Shown here one piece after another: positions 52,341-61,160 of a stretch of 64,000 bases of DNA. The stretch is from positions 769,029 through 833,028 of the forward strand of contig NZ_JAKUKE010000001.1 in NCBI RefSeq assembly GCF_024197615.1, given 5' to 3'. The DNA comes from Desulfuromonas sp. KJ2020. GTDB lineage: Bacteria > Desulfobacterota > Desulfuromonadia > Desulfuromonadales > SZUA-540. Under the pieces are notes generated by a model. That model had not been told where the DNA came from. It was given only the letters and a program-made list of their open reading frames with translations, and made no database searches. The position numbers were made by a program, and so were the translations under genes. Every line of letters begins with the position of its first letter. The first letter of the stretch is position 1.

Positions 52341-53012
52341 TTGGATCTCATCCTGAACGCCGGACCGGTCGTCAAACTGGTCATGTTAATACTGGCCTAT
52401 TTTTCTATCGTCAGTTGGGCCATCATTTTTTTCAAGTTTCGTGAAATCCATCGGGCCACTAAGGATTCCTCAGGTTTTCTCGATTTTTTCTGGAGCAAGA
52501 AACGTCTGGACGTCATCGGTCAGGGACTCAAGGATTTCCGCCATTCCCCCCTGACCGTCCTCTTCCGCGAAGCCTATCAGGAGCTGCTCAAAGATCAGCG
52601 CCGCCGGGATCCCGACGAAGAGCCGGCCTTCTCCGCCGACCTCGGGCGGGCTGAGAGTGTGGCCCGCGCCCTGCGTAGGGCCACCACCCAGGAGACGCAG
52701 CGCCTGGAAAAGTTCCTCACCTTTCTGGCCACCACCGGTTCGACGGCCCCTTTTATCGGCCTGTTCGGCACCGTCTGGGGCATCATGGATTCCTTCCGTG
52801 GCATCGGTCAGACCGGCAGCGCCTCCTTGGCCGTCGTCGCGCCGGGGATATCCGAAGCCCTGGTGGCCACGGCCATCGGCCTGGTGGCGGCCATCCCCGC
52901 CGTGGTGGGCTACAACCATTTTGTCAACAAAGTCAATGTGCTCACGGGCGAGATGGATAATTTCAGTCAGGAATTCCTCAACATCGTCGAGCGCATGGGA
53001 CGGAGAGGCTGA
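52341..53012 (+). CDS. tolQ: Tol-Pal system proton-channel subunit TolQ
   Basis: MotA/TolQ/ExbB-family membrane protein, 223 residues. It has three membrane helices (about 8-28, 130-150 and 165-190) and the conserved [20 protein letters not shown] with channel Thr residues. The TTG start at 52341 follows AAGGAGG. It forms the proton channel with TolR that energises TolA. The 3' end is followed by tolR after 2 bases. Confidence 0.93.
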   Translation: MDLILNAGPVVKLVMLILAYFSIVSWAIIFFKFREIHRATKDSSGFLDFFWSKKRLDVIGQGLKDFRHSPLTVLFREAYQELLKDQRRRDPDEEPAFSADLGRAESVARALRRATTQETQRLEKFLTFLATTGSTAPFIGLFGTVWGIMDSFRGIGQTGSASLAVVAPGISEALVATAIGLVAAIPAVVGYNHFVNKVNVLTGEMDNFSQEFLNIVERMGRRG

Positions 53013-53014
53013 AG

Positions 53015-53437
53015 ATGGAAGTCGGTCGGCGTGACAGCAGCAGTCGCAGAGCCCTGTCCCAGATCAACGTCACCCCCTTTGTCGATGTCATGCTGGTGCT
53101 GCTCATCATCTTCATGGTGACGGCGCCGATGATGGATCAGGGCGTCGAGGTCAACCTGCCGGAGGTCGCCGAGGCTCCGACCCTGGAGGCGGCCAACGAG
53201 CCGCTCATCCTCACCGTTGACAAGAAGGGCGTCATTTCCATCGGGCGTTCCCGGGTGGACAATGCGGACAAGCTCGTCCCCGTCCTGGAGCAGATGCTCA
53301 GCACGCGCAAGGAGAAGGAAGTTTTTCTGCAGGCGGACCGGGATGTCCCCTACGGCAAGGTCGTGCAGGTCCTGGCGGCCGTTCGCAAGGCCGGCGTCAG
53401 CAAGATGGGGATGGTGTCGCAGCCCCCGGAGCCCTGA
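53015..53437 (+). CDS. tolR: Tol-Pal system protein TolR
   Basis: ExbD/TolR family, 140 residues. One N-terminal membrane helix (about 20-42) contains the conserved proton-carrying Asp in NVTPFVDVMLVLLIIFMV, and a periplasmic domain follows. Its placement between tolQ and tolA favours TolR over ExbD. Confidence 0.93.
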   Translation: MEVGRRDSSSRRALSQINVTPFVDVMLVLLIIFMVTAPMMDQGVEVNLPEVAEAPTLEAANEPLILTVDKKGVISIGRSRVDNADKLVPVLEQMLSTRKEKEVFLQADRDVPYGKVVQVLAAVRKAGVSKMGMVSQPPEP

Positions 53438-53472
53438 AATGAGGCTGCGGATGCGGGCACGGATAACCTGAT

Positions 53473-54318
53473 ATGAAGACAGTCAAGCAGACAGCTCCGA
53501 GCGGGCCTCGATCCACGCCGGCTTCCGGCCTGGGACGCATGCTGGTCTTCTCGCTGGCGGCCCACCTGGCCGTGGTCCTGTCCTTTACCGTCGGCCTCAT
53601 TCCCCTGCGGCAGACGCCGCCACGGGAAGTCTATCATGTCGACCTGGTGAATCTGCCGGTGAAAGACCCGCAAGCCGGACGGCCCGACGCCCGGCCGACG
53701 GAAACCACAAAACCGGCGGCGCCCCAGCCGGCCCCACCGCCGGCTCAGCCCAAGCCGGCGCCGCCCGCCCCCAAGGTCGAAGCGAAACCTGCGCCTAAAC
53801 CCGCTCCCAAGCCAGCCCCGAAACCGGCAGTTCCTGTCAAGCCGGCGGCAAAGCCAGCCGAGAAAAAGGCCGCCGCCCCGGCGGCGCAGTCAGACCCCCT
53901 GCAGGCTATCGAGGAGATGCGGCGGCGGCAGGAGCTGGAAGAGCTGAAACAGAAGCTGGCCCGGCTGAGCCAGAGCGACACCCGCAGCCCGTCGACCAGC
54001 CAGGCCCCCGTAGGTATGCCCACCGGTAAGGGGACCGAAGCAGGGGTCTCCTATGACGCCTGGATTCACGATTACCTCAAAGCGGCCTGGAGTCTGTCCA
54101 AATACCAGGTGGGGCGTCTTGATCTCGAGGCGAAGGTGCGTCTGCAGTTCGACGCCCGCGGGAATCTGCGTAATTACGAGTTCACCAAGGAATCGGGGGA
54201 CAGCCGTTTTGACGACTCGGTCCGTCGGGCCATCCTGCAGCTTAAGGAGTTACCGAATGAACCAGGGCGCCCCCTCGACCTGAACGTGACATTCAACCTC
54301 AAAGATCTGCTGGAGTAA
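53473..54318 (+). CDS. tolA: TolA-like TonB-family protein
   Basis: Bridges the inner membrane to the outer membrane in the Tol-Pal system, 281 residues. It has an N-terminal membrane helix (about 20-42), a long Pro/Ala/Lys linker (about 65-145, PAPKPAPKPA repeats), a short charged helix (about 145-165) and a C-terminal TonB/TolA-type domain (about 190-281). The linker is shorter and more Pro-rich than the helical stalk of E. coli TolA, so it is TonB-like in architecture but TolA by context. Confidence 0.85.
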   Translation: MKTVKQTAPSGPRSTPASGLGRMLVFSLAAHLAVVLSFTVGLIPLRQTPPREVYHVDLVNLPVKDPQAGRPDARPTETTKPAAPQPAPPPAQPKPAPPAPKVEAKPAPKPAPKPAPKPAVPVKPAAKPAEKKAAAPAAQSDPLQAIEEMRRRQELEELKQKLARLSQSDTRSPSTSQAPVGMPTGKGTEAGVSYDAWIHDYLKAAWSLSKYQVGRLDLEAKVRLQFDARGNLRNYEFTKESGDSRFDDSVRRAILQLKELPNEPGRPLDLNVTFNLKDLLE

Positions 54319-54321
54319 TCC

Positions 54322-55617
54322 ATGATACGTACCTGTTGGCTGCTGCTGTTACTGCTGTTGTCCTCAAGCCTGCCTGCCGCCGCCCAGATCGTCATAAGCG
54401 CCCCGGGCAAGCAGGCCATTCCCTTGGCGGTGACCGAATTTCTGCCCTTGCCGGGCCAGAGCGCCCGCCCGGAGGTGGCTCGCGAGCTGGACGAGTTGCT
54501 GCGAGGCGATTTTGACCTCTCTGGCCTCTTCGCCCTGCTGCCGCGGGAATCGTACCTCAGCGATGCCTCCCGAATGACCCTGAACAGCGCCGAAGTGAAC
54601 TTTGAGCAGTGGCGCCTGCTCGGCGCCCAGTCCCTCGTCAAGGGCGGTTATGCCGTGCAGGGGGACGAATTGGTCATCGAGGCCCGGTTGTTCGATGTGG
54701 GCAGTCGCCGCATGCTGACCGGGCGGCGCTATCAGGGCAAGCTGGCCGATCTGCGCCGCATGGGGCATACCTTTGCCGATCAGGTGCTCAAAGGACTCAC
54801 CGGGGAGCTGGGTCCTTTCAATACCCGCATCGCTTTTGTCGGTTCGCACAGCGGTCACAAAGAACTGTATCTGATGGATGTAGACGGTCGCAACGTCAAG
54901 CGCATCACCGACCATCGCTCCATCGTCCTCAATCCCGATTTTTCCCCTATCGGCAAGGAAATTCTGTTCACCTCCTACAAGGGTGGCAACCCCGATCTCT
55001 ACCGTAAGGAGATCTATTCCGGGCGCGAAGCGCGTTTTTCCTATCGGCGGGGTCTGAATATCTCCGGCCGCTATCGGTCAGACGGCAAGGAGGTCGCCGC
55101 CACCCTGTCGCGGGACGGCAACGCCGAAATATACCTTCTGGGCATGAACAGCGCCATTCACAAACGACTGACCAACAGCTGGGGAATCGATGTCGACCCC
55201 ACCTGGAGTCCCCGTGGCGACGAGATCGCCTTCGTCTCCGACCGGCTGGGCAATCCGCATATTTTTATTGTCGATGTCATCAAGGGCGAAGTCAGACGAC
55301 TGACTCGGGACGGGAAATACAATGCCACCCCGGCCTGGAGCCCCAAGGGGGACCGCCTTGTCTTCAGCCGTCTGGAAGGGGGCGTTTTTGACATCTTCAC
55401 CATTCGCCCCGATGGCAGCGATGAGCGCCGCCTGACCTTCGGGCCCGGCAGCAAGGAACATCCCCGCTGGAGCCCCGACGGACGATTTATCGTCTATTCC
55501 TCCGACGAAAAGGGCGAAAAAGCCATTTACATCATGCGGGCTGACGGCAGCGGCTCCCGTCAGATATCGCCGTCAGGGGGGGAAAGCCGGCATCCGGCCT
55601 GGTCCTCTTCCTGGTAA
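54322..55617 (+). CDS. tolB: Tol-Pal system beta-propeller protein TolB
   Basis: Periplasmic partner of Pal and TolA, 431 residues. A signal peptide (about 1-22, cut after PAAA) precedes an N-terminal alpha/beta domain (about 23-165) and a six-bladed propeller with repeated DPTWSPRGDEIAFVSDR-, ATPAWSPKGDRLVFS- and HPRWSPDGRFIVYSSD-type blades. It starts 3 bases after tolA. Confidence 0.96.
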   Translation: MIRTCWLLLLLLLSSSLPAAAQIVISAPGKQAIPLAVTEFLPLPGQSARPEVARELDELLRGDFDLSGLFALLPRESYLSDASRMTLNSAEVNFEQWRLLGAQSLVKGGYAVQGDELVIEARLFDVGSRRMLTGRRYQGKLADLRRMGHTFADQVLKGLTGELGPFNTRIAFVGSHSGHKELYLMDVDGRNVKRITDHRSIVLNPDFSPIGKEILFTSYKGGNPDLYRKEIYSGREARFSYRRGLNISGRYRSDGKEVAATLSRDGNAEIYLLGMNSAIHKRLTNSWGIDVDPTWSPRGDEIAFVSDRLGNPHIFIVDVIKGEVRRLTRDGKYNATPAWSPKGDRLVFSRLEGGVFDIFTIRPDGSDERRLTFGPGSKEHPRWSPDGRFIVYSSDEKGEKAIYIMRADGSGSRQISPSGGESRHPAWSSSW

Positions 55618-55730
55618 ATAGGTTGTTTTTTCTCCGCGGTTACGTATATGATTTCCATGCTTTTTGCATCGCAAGCCGTCCATATTCGAAGTTCTCTATA
55701 ATGCTGTATTTCTGAAAGGAGTCTAGGATC

Positions 55731-56285
55731 ATGAACGTACGTCAGTTTGGAAAAGGGATTTTTCTGGGGATATTGGTAGCGCTGCTGGCGACCGGCTGCG
55801 CCAAAAAACCGGCTCCGAGTGACACTTTGGAGTCGGATCAGGCAGGCTTCACCCAGGAGACCGTTCCGTCCGATGGCGGCGGCTTCCAGGAGCAGTCTTT
55901 CGACGAACAGGCCTTTACTGAGTCACCCGGGCTGGTCGACGCCGACGTGATCACTGGCCTTGAGCGGGTCTTCTTTGAGTTCGACCAATACACGCTGAAC
56001 GAGCAGTCCCGGGAAGTGCTGGCCAACAACGCCCAGTACCTGAAAAACAACCCTGGCGTCAAAGTGGTCATTGAGGGGCACTGCGACGAGCGAGGTTCCG
56101 ACGAGTACAACCTGGCTTTGGGTGAGCGCCGGGCGGCCGCGGCCAAAAACTATGTCGTTTCTCTCGGCGTGGCAGAAGATCGCATGACGATCATCTCCTA
56201 TGGCGAGGAAATTCCTCTTGACCCCCGTACCTCAGAAGAGGCCTGGGCCAAGAACCGGCGAGCTGAATTCAAGGCCGTTCGCTGA
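55731..56285 (+). CDS. pal: Peptidoglycan-associated lipoprotein Pal
   Basis: Outer-membrane lipoprotein that binds peptidoglycan, 184 residues. The lipobox is ALLATGC (about Cys23). An acidic, Gln-rich linker precedes the OmpA-like domain (about 80-184) with VFFEFDQYTLN, VVIEGHCDERGSDEYNLALGERRA and the Asp/Arg that bind meso-diaminopimelate. A terminator-like hairpin follows before cpoB. Confidence 0.96.
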   Translation: MNVRQFGKGIFLGILVALLATGCAKKPAPSDTLESDQAGFTQETVPSDGGGFQEQSFDEQAFTESPGLVDADVITGLERVFFEFDQYTLNEQSREVLANNAQYLKNNPGVKVVIEGHCDERGSDEYNLALGERRAAAAKNYVVSLGVAEDRMTIISYGEEIPLDPRTSEEAWAKNRRAEFKAVR

Positions 56286-56298
56286 TAGTCGCTGTTAA

Positions 56299-56331
56299 GG
56301 GGCTGTGCTGCAGAAGCACAGCCCCCGTTTT
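56299..56331 (+). terminator. Hairpin between pal and cpoB
   Basis: A perfect 11-bp stem (56299-56309 with 56315-56325, loop of 5) is followed by CGTTTT. It probably attenuates transcription into cpoB, so Pal may be made in excess over CpoB. Confidence 0.75.
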
Positions 56332-56348
56332 GCCGCTGAAGGAGAAGA

Positions 56349-57137
56349 ATGGTGAAAGGGTGGAAAGTAATCGTGCTGATGGGGTTGCTGGCGGTCATGA
56401 CGGCTGGCTGCATACCGACCCAGCGAGACCTGCGCATGGAACGGGATCTCGAGGAGATGAAGCGCCGGCTGGCCTCCTTTGAACGCAATGCGGCCCTGCA
56501 GCGTCAGGCCGCGCCGGGCGAAAGGCGCCTGGACGAGGTCGGCCGCCAGGTCGCTGATCTCCAGGCGGCGGTGGATACCTTGCGCGTGGATGTCCAGGCT
56601 GTCAGTGGCCGTTTGGAAGACCTCAACCGCCAGCGTGAGGAAACCCGTCAGGAAATGGCCCTGATCCGCGATGATCTGAGCCTGAAGGTTTCTTCCCTCG
56701 AAGACAGGATGGCTGGCCTGACAGCAGGAGCGATCCCGGCAGCCGGCAATGCCGTGCCGGCCTCGTCCCCCGAAGCGCTTTACGAGGAAGGTCTGGCGCT
56801 GATTCGCCAGCAGGGCAACTTTGTTGAAGGGCGAAAAAAGATGAGTGATTTCGTGCAGGATCATGCAGCTCATCCGCTCGCCGTCAACGCCATGTACTGG
56901 ATCGGCGAGGCCTACTATGGCGAGAAGAAGTTCGAAAACGCCATTTTGCAGTTTCAGGACGTGATTCAAAAATATCCGGACAACCCCAAGGCGCCGGCCG
57001 CCATGTTGAAGCAGGGCCTGGCCTTTCACGCCCTGGGCGACGTCAAGAACGCCAAGGTTATCATGCAGAAGGTGATGGAGACCTACCCCAAGTCGGCGGA
57101 AGCCGAGAAAGCCCGCGAACGCCTGGCCACCTGGTAG
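56349..57137 (+). CDS. cpoB: Cell division coordinator CpoB (YbgF)
   Basis: Periplasmic TolA-binding TPR protein, 262 residues. The signal ends VMTAGC, a possible lipobox (Cys21). A long coiled coil (about 25-110) is followed by three TPR-type repeats (about 138-255), for example ALYEEGLALIRQQGNF, AMYWIGEAYYGEKKFENAIL and AMLKQGLAFHALGD. It links the Tol system to PBP1B-type synthases in E. coli. Confidence 0.93.
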   Translation: MVKGWKVIVLMGLLAVMTAGCIPTQRDLRMERDLEEMKRRLASFERNAALQRQAAPGERRLDEVGRQVADLQAAVDTLRVDVQAVSGRLEDLNRQREETRQEMALIRDDLSLKVSSLEDRMAGLTAGAIPAAGNAVPASSPEALYEEGLALIRQQGNFVEGRKKMSDFVQDHAAHPLAVNAMYWIGEAYYGEKKFENAILQFQDVIQKYPDNPKAPAAMLKQGLAFHALGDVKNAKVIMQKVMETYPKSAEAEKARERLATW

Positions 57138-57170
57138 CCAGGAGCCCATCATCTCGACAGTTCAGACAGC

Positions 57171-57201
57171 AAAGGCGGCCGCAGGCCGCCTTTGCTGTTT
57201 T
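57171..57201 (+). terminator. Intrinsic terminator after cpoB
   Basis: A perfect 10-bp stem (57171-57180 with 57184-57193, loop GCA) is followed by GCTGTTTT. It ends the tol operon; with A3 on its left it may weakly serve the convergent gene too. Confidence 0.8.
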
Positions 57202-57223
57202 AAGCGAAAGATATCTGAATGAG

Positions 57224-57694
57224 CTATTTGACAATCAGCCAGGAGCCGTCCGGCTGCCGGCAGGCCGTGCCGTAGGCCAACTGCTGCTGCCCGCCGATGA
57301 TGACCGTTTGCTGGTATTCCCGGCAATACTGGTTTTCGGCGGCCTGATAAGTGCGTACGGGGGTGAAGGTGCCCGAGTTGCCGCTGTCGGGGTTGATCCA
57401 GTTGGTCGTCTGATTGGTCCGGGTGTATTCCAGGGCATACTGGGCGTTTTGTTCCATGGCCAGGCGGTCGGCACGGTCGAGGGAACGTCCGATCTCCTGC
57501 CCGAGCAGAGCGCCGGCCAAAGTCCCGACCGCGACGGCGACCAGACGGCCCCGCCCCGAACCAACCTGGGCGCCGAGCAGAGCGCCGCCGGTGGCGCCCA
57601 GGAGCGTACCGGTCTCTTCTTTGGGGCCAGCAGTCGGCGCACAGCTGGTCAGCAGCATGATGAACAGGGTCAGCAGGGCTAAGGCTTTTTTCAT
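57224..57694 (-). CDS. Glycine-zipper outer-membrane lipoprotein
   Basis: A 156-residue lipoprotein. The ATG at 57694 follows GAGGGGAAC, which rules out the longer in-frame start at 57781. The signal ends MLLTSC (about Cys18). A glycine-zipper segment (about 30-70, GTLLGATGGALLGAQVGSG and GTLAGALLGQEIG) resembles the 17-kDa surface antigen/SlyB group. The C-terminal part carries a Cys pair (QYCREYQQ and GTACRQPDGSW). Its role is probably envelope integrity. Confidence 0.85.
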   Translation of the reverse strand: MKKALALLTLFIMLLTSCAPTAGPKEETGTLLGATGGALLGAQVGSGRGRLVAVAVGTLAGALLGQEIGRSLDRADRLAMEQNAQYALEYTRTNQTTNWINPDSGNSGTFTPVRTYQAAENQYCREYQQTVIIGGQQQLAYGTACRQPDGSWLIVK

Positions 57695-57894
57695 CGCAGT
57701 GTTCCCCTCAAAAAGATGAATTTGGTCATCCCGGCATAAAATAGGTAAATTCGAGTATAGCGGTGCTCCGCAGGCTGTCAAGGCGAGGACCTGGAAAGCG
57801 TTTGATCGGTTTTATCCGGACGGAGGATTGCCCCTGCCGAGGAAGGTGGTAGCCTTAGGGAGTAGGAAAGGTATTTAAGCCGGGGAGGTGGAGC

Positions 57895-58371
57895 ATGAAT
57901 AAATCTGAAAACGCCTGTTTAACTTTTGACGGGGCCTGCGACGCCGCCATCGACGTGGAGGGCCGCATATACCAGCATTTTCTGCAGGCGATTCGCCTGG
58001 TCAGGGATGAGGCGGCCGTAGCCATACTGCGAGACGCGGCGATCGACCGCTTGCAGATCAAACACAAGCTGGAAGGGGCGGCGCTCAAGGGGGAAATCGA
58101 CCAGCAGTCCGTACAGGGCCGTGTACCGACCATGGAACTGTTGCTGAACTGTTGTGATCCCAGTCAGATCGACGCCAAGGCCGATAATCGCAAGGCGTTG
58201 GCCTTCGCCATCCAGTTGTCCAAGGACGCGCTTAAATTCTACCGCGACATGGCGGAAGAGTGCAGCGGCGCCCCGATGTCCGAGCTCTTCACGGTCCTGG
58301 GCGACGATCAGACCCGCATCCTGCAGCAACTTGAGTACACCTATGAAGAGCACTTTCTGCCCGAGAATTGA
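57895..58371 (+). CDS. Ferritin-like fold protein with degenerate di-iron site
   Basis: A 158-residue, mostly helical protein resembling rubrerythrin/ferritin-like domains in its helix pattern (DVEGRIYQHFLQAI, DRLQIKHKLEGAAL, ALAFAIQLSKDALKFYRDMAE, DDQTRILQQLEYTYEEHF). Glu22 and His57 fit ligand positions, but Gln54 replaces a Glu, helix 3 lacks the ExxE pattern, and Ile replaces the second His. It probably cannot hold a di-iron centre. GGGGAGGTGGAG precedes the ATG. The function is unknown. Confidence 0.6.
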   Translation: MNKSENACLTFDGACDAAIDVEGRIYQHFLQAIRLVRDEAAVAILRDAAIDRLQIKHKLEGAALKGEIDQQSVQGRVPTMELLLNCCDPSQIDAKADNRKALAFAIQLSKDALKFYRDMAEECSGAPMSELFTVLGDDQTRILQQLEYTYEEHFLPEN

Positions 58372-58434
58372 GGCGGAATCCATCCCTCTGTTCTGACTCG
58401 CTAGGCGCTGCTCATCAGAGAGGAGATGCGTGTC

Positions 58435-58593
58435 ATGTCCGATGAAAACAGGAGAGCCCCGATAAGGTCAGGGCGGATGGCCTTCTACCTGTTCCTTGCT
58501 GCCGTGGCCCTGGGCCTGGCCATTTACGTTCTGGCCAGGGAGCCGGATCCCGGCTTCCCGATCAATATGATTCATCTGCTGTTCAGGGATTGA
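58435..58593 (+). CDS. Small single-span membrane protein
   Basis: A 52-residue open frame preceded by GAGAGGAG at 9-base spacing from the ATG at 58435; an in-frame ATG at 58426 is too close to that site. The product has a basic N-terminus and one membrane helix (about 16-34, AFYLFLAAVALGLAIYVLA), then EPDPGFPINMIHLLF. I recognise no family. Confidence 0.55.
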   Translation: MSDENRRAPIRSGRMAFYLFLAAVALGLAIYVLAREPDPGFPINMIHLLFRD

Positions 58594-58740
58594 GTTCCGG
58601 TCCAAGTCCTCGTCAGTCGGGCGGTCTTCGACGGGGCGGTTTCCTTTTTCCGTTTTATGGGATAAAAAAGGGGGGATATTCCGGCCTCGCTGACTGGTCG
58701 GGTGCTTTTTCCCCTTTTTATCGACGGACCCGAGACGATC

Positions 58741-60096
58741 ATGGAACATCCCTCCGCCACGGACCAGCAACGCCGGCGCCTGGTGCCGCTGCTGTGCTTT
58801 ATCGTTTTTTTCTCCGTTCTGAACGGCACCATGTTCAATGTAGCGGTTCCCGACATCGCCGCCGAGTTCAGCCTCTCCCCCGGCGAGGTCAGCTGGGTGA
58901 TCACCATCTATATCGTCGCCTTCGCCCTGGCGGCCGTCACCTACGGCAAACTGGCCGATCTTTTCCCCGTACGCAACCTCATTACCATCGGCCTCCTTTT
59001 TTTCAACGTCGGCGCCCTGATGGGCACCGTCGCCGACTGGTATCCCCTGTTGATCGGCGCCCGCTTTATTCAGGCGGTCGGCGGCGGCTCCATCCCGGCC
59101 ATGGGCATGCTGGTGGCGACGCGCTACTTTCCGCCGGAGATGCGGGGGCGGGTGCTGGGGGCCGTTGCCTCCACCGTCGCCTTTGCCTCGGGCGTGGGCC
59201 CGCTGGTTGGCGGCCTGCTGGCCGGGAGTTTCGACTGGCGTACCCTTTTCCTCCTCTCGCACATGACCCTGGCGGCTATCCCCCTGTTTTGGCGATTTCT
59301 GACGGCCGAAGCCGGGTCTCGCGGGGAGTTCGACCGCCTCGGCGCCGGCTATCTGGCTACGGCCGTGGTGCTGCTGTTGCTCTTTGTGGCCCAGGGGGAA
59401 GCCTGGGCGTTGCCCTTGGGGGCGCTGGCCCTGCTGGTCTTTGTCCGCCACATCCGCCGCCATCCGGCGCCCTTTGTGCCGGTCTCTCTTTTTGTCAATT
59501 CCCGTTACAGCCTGGGATTGTTGACTGTCTTTCTGGCCGTGGGGACGGTCTTCGGCATGTTTTTTCTCATCCCCCTGCTTCTGCGGCAGATCCATCAGCT
59601 CGACACCCTCAAGATCGGTCTGGCCCTGTTCCCCGGTGCTATGGCGGCTGCCATTCTGGGTAACATCGGCGGTCGCCTGGCGGATCGGGTCGGTAGCACG
59701 GTGGTGGTGCGCAGCGGTCTGGTTCTGCTCAGTGTCGGGTTTCTGTCGTTGGCCGCGATGGCCGGCCATTCGGCCTATGCTGTCGCCCTCGTGCTGATGG
59801 TCTGTTATGTCGGTTTTTCGCTCATTCACGCGGCTTTGGCCAAGACTATATCCCTGACCCTCCCGCACGCGCAGACCGGCATTGGCATGGGTTTCTACAA
59901 TCTCGTCTTCTTTACTGCCGGCGCTTTCGGTGCCGCCGTGGCCGCCCGGTTGCTGGAAATGGCCCCCGGCCTCGGTGCGCAAGCCTTGTCGGCGACTCCT
60001 TATCGGCTGGTCTTTCTGTTGTCGGCAGGTACCGATTTGCTGGCCCTGGCCCTTTTTTACTATCGCTTCAGGAGGAGTGAGGAGACAAGCCCTTGA
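58741..60096 (+). CDS. MFS transporter, DHA2-type drug exporter
   Basis: A multidrug-type proton antiporter, 451 residues from the ATG at 58741, with about 12-14 membrane helices. The first helices carry NGTMFNVAVPDIA and the loop motif A-like YGKLADLFPVRN; motif C-like GVGPLVGGLLAGSFDWR follows. The substrate is unknown. An in-frame start at 58702 is less likely. DUF488 follows 10 bases later. Confidence 0.88.
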   Translation: MEHPSATDQQRRRLVPLLCFIVFFSVLNGTMFNVAVPDIAAEFSLSPGEVSWVITIYIVAFALAAVTYGKLADLFPVRNLITIGLLFFNVGALMGTVADWYPLLIGARFIQAVGGGSIPAMGMLVATRYFPPEMRGRVLGAVASTVAFASGVGPLVGGLLAGSFDWRTLFLLSHMTLAAIPLFWRFLTAEAGSRGEFDRLGAGYLATAVVLLLLFVAQGEAWALPLGALALLVFVRHIRRHPAPFVPVSLFVNSRYSLGLLTVFLAVGTVFGMFFLIPLLLRQIHQLDTLKIGLALFPGAMAAAILGNIGGRLADRVGSTVVVRSGLVLLSVGFLSLAAMAGHSAYAVALVLMVCYVGFSLIHAALAKTISLTLPHAQTGIGMGFYNLVFFTAGAFGAAVAARLLEMAPGLGAQALSATPYRLVFLLSAGTDLLALALFYYRFRRSEETSP

Positions 60097-60106
60097 GGAG
60101 GAGAGG

Positions 60107-60457
60107 ATGTCCGTTTACCTGAAAAGAGCCTATGAGCCGCTCCAGGCGCAGGATGGCTATCGCGTGCTGGTCGATGGCCTGTGGCCGCGGGGCCTGTCCA
60201 AGGACGCACTGCAGGTACAAGAATGGTTGAAGGAGATCGCGCCCAGCCGTGAGCTGCGGCGGTGGTTCGGGCATGATCCGGACCGGTGGGAAGAATTCAG
60301 GCGCCGCTACTTCGAGGAACTGGAGGCGAAGGGGGAGGCGCTGACAGAACTGCAGGAGCGGGCCAGGCAGGGGACCCTGACTCTGGTCTACGCCGCCCGC
60401 GACGAGGAGCACAACAACGCCGTGGCGCTGCGGGACTACCTGCTCCGTCGGAAGTGA
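60107..60457 (+). CDS. DUF488 family protein
   Basis: A 116-residue cytoplasmic protein of the DUF488/YeaO type: VYLKRAYEPLQAQDGYRVL, VDGLWPRGLSKDAL, LRRWFGHDPDRWEEFRRRYF and LVYAARDEEHNNAVAL are characteristic. The biochemical role is unknown. The ATG at 60107 has a strong GGAGGAGAGG site. It is probably cotranscribed with the MFS gene. A hairpin without a T-run (60459-60488) lies between it and the convergent gene. Confidence 0.9.
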   Translation: MSVYLKRAYEPLQAQDGYRVLVDGLWPRGLSKDALQVQEWLKEIAPSRELRRWFGHDPDRWEEFRRRYFEELEAKGEALTELQERARQGTLTLVYAARDEEHNNAVALRDYLLRRK

Positions 60458-60502
60458 GGGGCAGGCCCGCCAACAGACGAGCCTGCCCTCAAGGGGGGTG
60501 GC

Positions 60503-61126
60503 CTAGTGCTGATGAGCGCTCGGCGCCGCGGGCTGGCCGTGATGGGGTGCCTCATGCACGGCTTTGGCGATGCCCTCGATATAATGTACGTAGGTAACAT
60601 AGGCCTCGACGAACTCGCGTCCGGCCGCCACGCTACTGTCGGCCTGCTGCCGGGCCTCATGGGCAAGCTGGAAATAGTCACGCACACCTTCTTCCGCGTG
60701 GGCGGCAATGGCTTTGGCCAGGTCGTCGACGGAGCCCTGCTGCAGGGCCCGATCAGCGCGGGCTACAACCGGAGCGATGGCGCCGGCAGGCTTGAGGCCG
60801 GTGTAGGGTGCCCCTTCGCCGGCCCGGTGAATACGCACCAGGGTTTCAAAGAAGTAGTGATCGGCCAACTCTTGGGCGGCTGGGGAGAGCTGCCGCACGG
60901 CGACAGTCTGGGCGAAGGCGTCGCGTATGGCCTCTTCATCGGCGGCTCTTACCCACTTAAGAACGGGGGCCACGTCCTGCCTTTCCAGGGCAGCCCTGGC
61001 CTCGACCACCACCGGCCCGTCGAGGGCATCGCAGTGGGCGGCGGCCAGCCCCGGCAGCAGCAAGCCCACCACCAGCAGGAAAAAAGTTGCCCGTCTCAAC
61101 AGCGCCTGTCGTCCCATTTCTTTCAT
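60503..61126 (-). CDS. DUF6448-like secreted protein
   Basis: A 207-residue exported protein. A signal peptide (about 1-30, cut after GLAAA) is followed at once by HCDALDGPVV, a His/Cys/Asp-rich start typical of DUF6448 as I recall it, then HYFFETLVRIHRAGEGAPYTGLKP. The C-terminus is His-rich (EAPHHGQP and HQH). The His/Cys content suggests metal binding, but this is inference. It is encoded downstream of ric on the same strand. Confidence 0.75.
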   Translation of the reverse strand: MKEMGRQALLRRATFFLLVVGLLLPGLAAAHCDALDGPVVVEARAALERQDVAPVLKWVRAADEEAIRDAFAQTVAVRQLSPAAQELADHYFFETLVRIHRAGEGAPYTGLKPAGAIAPVVARADRALQQGSVDDLAKAIAAHAEEGVRDYFQLAHEARQQADSSVAAGREFVEAYVTYVHYIEGIAKAVHEAPHHGQPAAPSAHQH

Positions 61127-61160
61127 CGCAAACTCCTTTCAATCTTGAATCCCGACAGCC

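Noticed and set aside
53673-53880. Pro/Ala/Lys-rich repeats in tolA as a possible tandem-repeat element
   Set aside because: They are the expected low-complexity periplasm-spanning linker of a TonB/TolA protein.
58468-59982. 504-codon minus-strand frame, rich in Gln, His, Gly and Asp, opposite the MFS gene
   Set aside because: Low-complexity hydrophilic translation typical of the antisense of a hydrophobic membrane protein gene.
60459-60488. Inverted repeat (8-bp arms) between the DUF488 and DUF6448-like genes
   Set aside because: No T-run on either strand, so it is not called as an intrinsic terminator, though it sits between convergent genes.
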